From the NCBI GenBank assembly GCA_002786025.1, contig NHNW01000056.1:208659-272658 (forward strand): a DNA stretch of 64,000 bases. The letters are read 5' to 3'. This DNA is from Zasmidium citrigriseum (Eukaryota > Ascomycota > Dothideomycetes > Mycosphaerellales > Mycosphaerellaceae). The notes beneath the pieces were generated by a model. It had not been told where the DNA came from. It did not search any database and worked only from the letters and a program-made list of their open reading frames with translations. Below, piece after piece: positions 58,512 through 64,000 of the stretch (position 1 is the stretch's first letter; the number at the start of each line of letters is the position of its first letter). The position numbers were made by a program, and so were the translations under genes.

Positions 58512-61106
58512 ATGGAGCCCATCAGTCCTTCGAACATCAGAGCCCGAAGTCATCCTGTCGACGAGCGAGCAAGAGAAGATCCATCTCCGCGATGGGATGA
58601 ACAGCGCGAACGCCGCAATCTCAAGATGTTCTCCCGCGCCATCGGTAGGGAGACTTCGCCCACGCCTTCGGTCAGCAGTCGATACGCCAGAAAGATTGGA
58701 GTCTTTCCTCCCAGCAGATTGAGAACCGTTGCCCGTATTTCTGAGGAGCCGGGCGATTCAACTACGAACGATGCCGGCAGCAATGCACCAGAGACTGCGC
58801 AATCAGTCATCCTGCATGTGCCAAACGAAGAAGATGCGGACATTTCCTCTGCGGCAATGCTGTTGAACAAGCACGAAGCGAATCATCCGTATTGCAAGAC
58901 CGCCATCGGGCAGCTGGTCGAGTTGATGTTCTCGGACGACAAGTTTGATGCCGGTATATCCAAGAGGACAGCAACGCTCGCTGAAAAACTCTTAAGCCAT
59001 GGCCTGGACAATTCCAAGCTAGACATCGTTGCGGCAGATCTCATGGAGAATGCCCGCCACTCCAAAGCCACTCGTCTTGGTCGAACCCTCACCGATGAGA
59101 CGGCATTGCACGTCTTCCTGGATGATCTCAAAGCCGGCGTACCTGATCGAAACATCAACGATCTGCTCCGCAAATGGCAGCGAGATCTGGAGTGTCACAA
59201 GCCAGGGGTCGACAGAGGCGTTGATGCTGGAACTGCCACGCCGCTGCAATTGGCGACACCCACTTCCCAGCACTCGACAGGGCCGACGAATTATCAGCCG
59301 CCCCAGGTCCACGACGAAGAAGATGGTCTGGACGACGCTCCCGAATATCAAGCAGACGATGTCGAAGTTGGCGGTGTGAACATCAACGTCGCTGAAGAAG
59401 AGCAGTTCTATGTTTCCGGTGGCCTTCCTGATGACGACTTTGTTCAAGACGATCTCACTCACGACTCTCACTTCGACGCCACTGACGACTTCGTCTACGA
59501 CTCAAACCAACGGGATGTCAGAGGCGCTGATCCGAATCAACATGCCTACGATGACCGCTCCGAGTCCGACTTGTACGGGTGTTCCGTGTCTCCTAGGCCG
59601 AGGCATAGCCGTCCTGAACCAACAACAATGCATGAAGCTGAGGTTGAAGAACTCATGGAGGATTCAGACAAGGAAAACATCGACATCGACATGATCGAAC
59701 CACTTGCTGACGAGGGGCGCCCGCTCGACTCCGACATGAACAAACCACAGCCTGACAAGAAGTCTTGCGTTGACGCCGACATGGATGCAACGCCACCCGA
59801 GAAGAATCCAGACGTCGATGCCGACATGGAGAAATCAGAGCCTGAAGAGAAGTTCCACGACAGCACGATGGCCGAGCCGATGCCTCGTGACCCCAAGCGC
59901 ATCGCCGACTTCACCAAACGCTTCCCAGACGCACTTTCGGTCTTCATCTTCCATTCCCATCTGCTCCTTGGCCGCAGGTGCACACCAAGTCGCCCAGGCA
60001 ACGTCAAGGTCACCAAGAGAGCAAGGACCATCTGGTCGACTCTCACAGCGAATGAGCGGGCTGAATGGGATGAATTGCGCCTTCAGTTGCAAGCTGGAGA
60101 TAGTTCGCTTCTGGATTCAGCGTTCGGTCTCCATCTCTTCTCACGGCAAGGACTGCTCCACCGGCTGAAAGACCCGCCCGACGAGACTTTGTCGTTCATT
60201 CCGACTGAGCACGTGTTACCGGTGAGACCAAAGCCACCTCAACCAGCCGAAGAGCAGTCAGACAGACGTTCCTCCACCACTCGGAGCTCTCGCTCTTCCT
60301 TTTCCCGAGGCCCTGGCCGTAGACCGTCGCACCATCACCATGTCGCTCGGAATACGCGGACTCCTTCTCGAGGTCCATCGCGTTACCGCGGAAAATGGAG
60401 AAGGCCATCCCACTCTCAGGCGCCATCTCAACCTCAGGTGCCCCAGCCGGATATCACTCTCATCTCCGACAGCACACGTGTGCCTCACTCGAGGCCTGTC
60501 GTAGTCACATATGACGATGACAGTGCCAACGACCGGAGGATCGCCTTCGTCATCGGGACGCCGGACTCCCAGATCAGCCATCTCGACTCGGTGGATTTCC
60601 AATACGCCTGCAGGGCCAGCTTCGGTGACCAGGCTGAGCTCGAGCATTGTGGCATGCTACACGAACGCCTCTGGGTCGCGCAGCTGAACAATGCTAACGC
60701 CATCGAGCAGGCGATTCACGACGGAGCCTCGATGCAATACGGCAACATTCGGCTCTACGGTGAGGCGTTTCCACGGCCTACGAAGCTGCTCGAATGTGAT
60801 CTGGCCCAGACCGATGTCACGCCCCAGGAGCTCATCGATGCGGTGGCCGACACTTTGCGTCAGAGCCGTTGCAAGTTGTTCAAGTCTCCTACGGCTGGCC
60901 GCTACATGCTCGTCGTCCCGATCCCGTCTCGCTTCATCCTTCGTCTATATTTGCCAGTGTCACGCAGTGGTGTCGTTGCGACCCATGTCTGCTTTCGGCC
61001 CTTGAACCCGGAGCCGCCTTGCAGTGCTTGTGGAGTCGTGCACATTGATGTCTGTCCGCTGGCGAACAGGGTTCCTTTGAAGCCTAGGAAGCATGGCCAA
61101 CAGTAG
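58512..61106 (+). CDS. RRM-like/CCHC-knuckle partner protein (pair 3)
   Basis: ATG at 58512, single exon, 864 aa. Order of regions: disordered Arg/Ser-rich N-terminus; helical block (NHPYCKTAIGQLVELMF to DETALHVFLDDLKA); a long acidic linker with repeated DxDM/PEEK-like units; a helical block with IWSTLTANERAEWDELRLQL; an Arg/Ser/His-rich segment (RGPGRRPSHHHH) that could bind RNA; two RRM-like segments (RRIAFVIGTPDS..., then LLECDLAQTDVTPQELIDAV); THVCFRPL; and the knuckle CSACGVVHIDVC. Compared with the 6,438 protein the blocks are collinear but the linkers are longer and the intron is absent. Nucleic-acid binding is inferred. Its partner is the DUF3716 gene upstream. Confidence 0.78.
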   Translation: MEPISPSNIRARSHPVDERAREDPSPRWDEQRERRNLKMFSRAIGRETSPTPSVSSRYARKIGVFPPSRLRTVARISEEPGDSTTNDAGSNAPETAQSVILHVPNEEDADISSAAMLLNKHEANHPYCKTAIGQLVELMFSDDKFDAGISKRTATLAEKLLSHGLDNSKLDIVAADLMENARHSKATRLGRTLTDETALHVFLDDLKAGVPDRNINDLLRKWQRDLECHKPGVDRGVDAGTATPLQLATPTSQHSTGPTNYQPPQVHDEEDGLDDAPEYQADDVEVGGVNINVAEEEQFYVSGGLPDDDFVQDDLTHDSHFDATDDFVYDSNQRDVRGADPNQHAYDDRSESDLYGCSVSPRPRHSRPEPTTMHEAEVEELMEDSDKENIDIDMIEPLADEGRPLDSDMNKPQPDKKSCVDADMDATPPEKNPDVDADMEKSEPEEKFHDSTMAEPMPRDPKRIADFTKRFPDALSVFIFHSHLLLGRRCTPSRPGNVKVTKRARTIWSTLTANERAEWDELRLQLQAGDSSLLDSAFGLHLFSRQGLLHRLKDPPDETLSFIPTEHVLPVRPKPPQPAEEQSDRRSSTTRSSRSSFSRGPGRRPSHHHHVARNTRTPSRGPSRYRGKWRRPSHSQAPSQPQVPQPDITLISDSTRVPHSRPVVVTYDDDSANDRRIAFVIGTPDSQISHLDSVDFQYACRASFGDQAELEHCGMLHERLWVAQLNNANAIEQAIHDGASMQYGNIRLYGEAFPRPTKLLECDLAQTDVTPQELIDAVADTLRQSRCKLFKSPTAGRYMLVVPIPSRFILRLYLPVSRSGVVATHVCFRPLNPEPPCSACGVVHIDVCPLANRVPLKPRKHGQQ

Positions 61107-61800
61107 TGTAGCTTTCGAAATCTGCTGGTATCTTCGTAGTTTTTCAGCTTCTCTTACTACCGGCACGTACAATCTCACATCATGTTCTCACTTGTTATGA
61201 CGAGCTCGCCCATCCAACGAGTATGTCTTGAATGGCAATTTCGAATGCCAATCCGGGCCAACGGCAGGAGCACAGTTCCTCGCATAGGAGAACAATCAAA
61301 CCTCGTACTCTAGTAAGACGCGGACCCATTCATCTGTTCCGTGTCAAGGCAAAGCTCACTCCAGCTTCGCTCCAGAATCGAAACCAATAGCCAGCTATGA
61401 CTGGATGTTATGCACTTTGCGGTTGAACTTCTTGGTGTCGTTGGACGCGGCATACTCTGTAAGGGGAGCGTAACGGCGCTGGATCTGTGGGTTCCCAGAG
61501 ATGGCCGTGCGGAGAGTGTTATTTCTTGGTACTCTCTGCATTAGAAGGCGGTGTCGATGGGCCAGACCAGATGGGGACTTACGTGATAAGGAGCCTCGCT
61601 TAAGCTAGTTGGCTCTCGGAGATGGGGTTGGGGCCTTAATTCCTCTAGCAGGGATAGGAATTCGAATGGGGACACGATCCGGCTAAAAGAGGGTGGCAGG
61701 CTTGCGTAATAGTGTCGTGCTAGCACCTATGGCCTGGCTACGAGTGTTGCGTGCAGGTGTAGTCGGCTGTGGGTTATCGGCTGGTGCTTCATCGTTAAGC
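61107..61800. other. Transition to RIP tract; no gene seen
   Basis: Normal composition at the left, becoming TA-rich past about 61,750. One 61-codon frame on the minus strand (61541-61726) has no motif. Confidence 0.45.
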
Positions 61801-63885
61801 TTTCTAGTCGCGTTTGCCTTGTAGATGGCAGAGTGTCTCGCCTTCTTGGATAACTCTAGGGTGTTAGTAAATGCTTACGTGTGTAACCGCTTTAGTAACT
61901 GTAGGCTTAGATCGAATGCTGGCTTGGGCCGCACCTCTTCCATCTTATTTACTATAGCTTGTTGAAGGTTAGGCTAGTTAAGTAGCATACGTGGGTTAAT
62001 AGCGTCGTCTCTGCCCTATAGGCCTCGAAACGGACCTATTTATATGCGTAACGAGTGGTTACAGCGCTACCTCCTAAGTTAGGCGCGGTCCTTCGAAGGA
62101 AAGAACTTAAAGCTACGTAAAGCTAGTTTTAACCGGGTAGTAGCGTGAATCTGTCGTAGAACTAAGCGAGATCCGATGAGTTTTCAATTGTGTGTTACGG
62201 ATTAACATCCTCCATAGCGTGCACGTGACTAGGGCACGTGACTTTTGAACCTTCCTTTCGTCTCGTCTTTAGCTAGATCTTAGCTCCTTAGCCGACAACG
62301 TCGTTAGATTCACCTACCTACCCTTTCATATACGTAATCCCTAACATTGTAGGCGGGCTCTAAGTAGATATACCCGCCCGTGCTACTATCTATACACGTG
62401 ACCTAATATACACTTTAATCAAGTTATTACCTTAAAGGTTTCGTCGGTTTAGCGAACAGAACGCTATAGACCTAGTGTAAGGGCGTAGAAGCAGGAAACA
62501 GCGATACGAGCAAGTAGTACGAATATCCGATTAAGTGTTATCTAAGGAACGAAAGGAGGAGAAGTAGAAACCTCCTAAAAAGTAGTATAGGCGCTAAGCC
62601 TCCGATTAGATACTAGTACGGCCTCGGAGTACTAGCGGAGAGGCTATAGATCGCTACCTTAGGCTCTCTTAGCTTAGATATCCTTACCCCTAGAAATAGG
62701 TTAAGAATTATTATTAAATATACATACGGCCGCTTACGAGCAATTAGAATCCTTACAGTCGTCGTCCACCGCTATATAGCGTCGAGAGTCCTAGTTTTGC
62801 TAACGAACGCTAATTGTATACTATAGAGAAGTATAAATATATATAGAGTAACTATCTTAGAGCCTATACCTATAAGGAAGTATAGGCCTCGGCTAAGCTA
62901 CCCTTATAGTAGGCTCTATAGTATAAGGTTTTGTAGGGGATAGGCTAAATTCGACAATAAGTCTTGTTACTAGTGTTACTAGATATATTTAGTAGAACGG
63001 GTAATGTCTTCTACGGAGTAGTACGTAAGGAAGCTAATTAACCGTAATCTATAACCTCCGAACTAGCGGCTACTAGTATCTAGCGCTAAAAGTAAGGCTC
63101 TAACTTAGGAGGTAGGTTGTAACTTATAGTAGCTATTACTCTAGAGATATATTGTTACGATTTCGTCTAGTCGCTTCGCAGGTGCCTAAGGATCGGGGTC
63201 ACGTGACCCAACCTGTCTTCTTTGGCTTCGAGCTTTCGTCTCGACTTCCTTCCTTATGCTTTCGTCCATTTAGATAGCTACTTAATCGATATCTTAACAA
63301 ATATAACCCTGTAAGGACGGTATATCTAGGCGCTTATAGACTAACTAGCTTACCTATAGCTACAAAGTAGGTAGTAGGACTATTAGAAGTTTGTTATATA
63401 TGTAAAATAGGTATCGTAATAGTAATTAAGGATATAAAGATAAAAGTTGAAAGTAGATACTACTATCTAGTTAGCTCGGCATTTACTATAGAAGTGAGCT
63501 AGCTAGTCTATAATAGCTAAGATTAGAGGATCTAAAGTAAGAACCTATTACTGCTCTACTAATAATTAAAGGCGTACTACTAGTATATAACTAGAGACTT
63601 AGTATCTATACTACTTTTTGAGGGGGTTTCTACTTCTCTCTTCGATTAATTAGGTATTCGTAGTTATATGTGAGTAACGTATATACTTAAATTTATATAG
63701 GAATCTGTAAAAGTGTTACGATTTCGTCTAGCCGACTATAGAGGCTAGGAGCCTAGGGCATCGATTACGTAACGTAGCCGCGTTTATACAAATCGATTTC
63801 CTTCTGTCTCGTCTATTAGAGACTTCCTTCCTTACGCTTTGTTAACGTTAGATAGCCTATCAATTAATATCTTAATAAAAATGTG
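61800..63885. mobile_element. RIP-degraded repeat tract with LTR-like direct repeats
   Basis: CA and TG are depleted, TA is enriched, and no ORF survives. Two direct copies of a block of about 160 bp start at 63,152 and 63,717 with GTTACGATTTCGTCTAG and end near ATCTTAA-AAAAAT. Both contain TCGTCT-ACTTCCTTCCTTA-GCTTTGT. A weaker third match is near 62,225-62,300. Their arrangement resembles solo or nested LTRs. A perfect palindrome, GGTCACGTGACC, lies at 63,197-63,208. I could not identify a coding domain, so the element class is open. Confidence 0.6.
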
Positions 63886-64000
63886 GCGAGGCGGGCCTCG
63901 CCGGGCAGCCAGGCGGCGCGCGCGGCGGGGGACTTAGCGAAAATCAAGCCGCCGCACCCAACGCCCACCTGCGATAGGTGGTGCACCCCACCGTCGCCGC
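63886..64000. other. GC-rich window end with palindromes, outside RIP
   Basis: Composition switches abruptly to GC-rich. GGCGAGGC-GG-GCCTCGCC (63,892-63,909) is a perfect hairpin, and CACCT-GCGAT-AGGTG follows near 63,969. CA and TG are not depleted here, so this DNA escaped RIP or arrived later. It may be the start of another element cut by the window edge. Confidence 0.5.

Noticed and set aside
63886..64000. Telomere or rDNA at the window end
   Set aside because: No TTAGGG-type repeats and no recognisable rRNA sequence; it is only GC-rich with hairpins.

Overview
The window is nuclear DNA of a filamentous ascomycete (Pezizomycotina, most likely Dothideomycetes; the class is inferred). Genes are compact, with GT-AG introns of about 45-80 nt carrying CTGAC/CTAAC-type branch sites and a few GC-AG introns. 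Two tracts almost lack CA/TG dinucleotides, are rich in TA and are full of stops, which is the mark of repeat-induced point mutation (RIP). The gene content (catalase-peroxidase, CFEM-like membrane protein, multicopper oxidase, S28 peptidase, COP9 subunit) is typically fungal.

Layout. 1-8.4 kb: two copies of a divergent gene pair. On the minus strand is a DUF3716-type zinc protein; on the plus strand is a protein with two RRM-like segments and usually a short CCHC-like knuckle. The first pair is decayed and the second looks intact. A tRNA-like gene lies between them. 8.7-18.2 kb: catalase-peroxidase, a coiled-coil protein, a fungal transcription-factor-domain protein, a Gag-like ORF and a peroxisomal enoyl-CoA hydratase. 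18.4-22.2 kb: an NmrA-like pseudogene, a zinc-finger protein and a small coiled-coil protein. 22.2-31.1 kb: a gene-poor accessory stretch of microsatellites, tandem duplications and broken BTB and 2EXR-like genes. 31.4-39.4 kb: conserved genes (CFEM-like membrane protein, Prp43-type DEAH helicase, COP9 subunit 1, AhpC/TSA-like protein). 40.1-43.3 kb: a RIP-inactivated DNA transposon, probably Mutator-like. 43.9-56.0 kb: multicopper oxidase, amidoligase-like protein, S28 peptidase, two tandem MARVEL-like proteins, a second tRNA-like gene and a PQ-loop transporter. 56.1-61.1 kb: a third intact copy of the divergent pair. 61.8-63.9 kb: a second RIP-degraded tract with LTR-like repeats, ending in a short GC-rich palindromic sequence.

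Two systems stand out. First, the DUF3716 / RRM-knuckle divergent pair occurs three times with the same orientation, similar promoter spacing (about 460-565 bp) and a shared phase-1 intron just after the zinc-binding histidine. This suggests two proteins that act together. Second, a dispersed element of about 215-260 bp occurs at 121-336, 19,040-19,294 and 33,208-33,466. It has three or four copies of a 23-bp motif at about 50-bp spacing, then an A/T run and a 35-36 nt hairpin whose outer stem shows compensatory base changes at four of six pairs. Two copies start directly downstream of a gene's stop codon in the sense direction, as expected of a structured 3' UTR or a small RNA.

Coordinates of spliced genes come from reading splice sites by eye. 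They keep the reading frame but have no transcript support.
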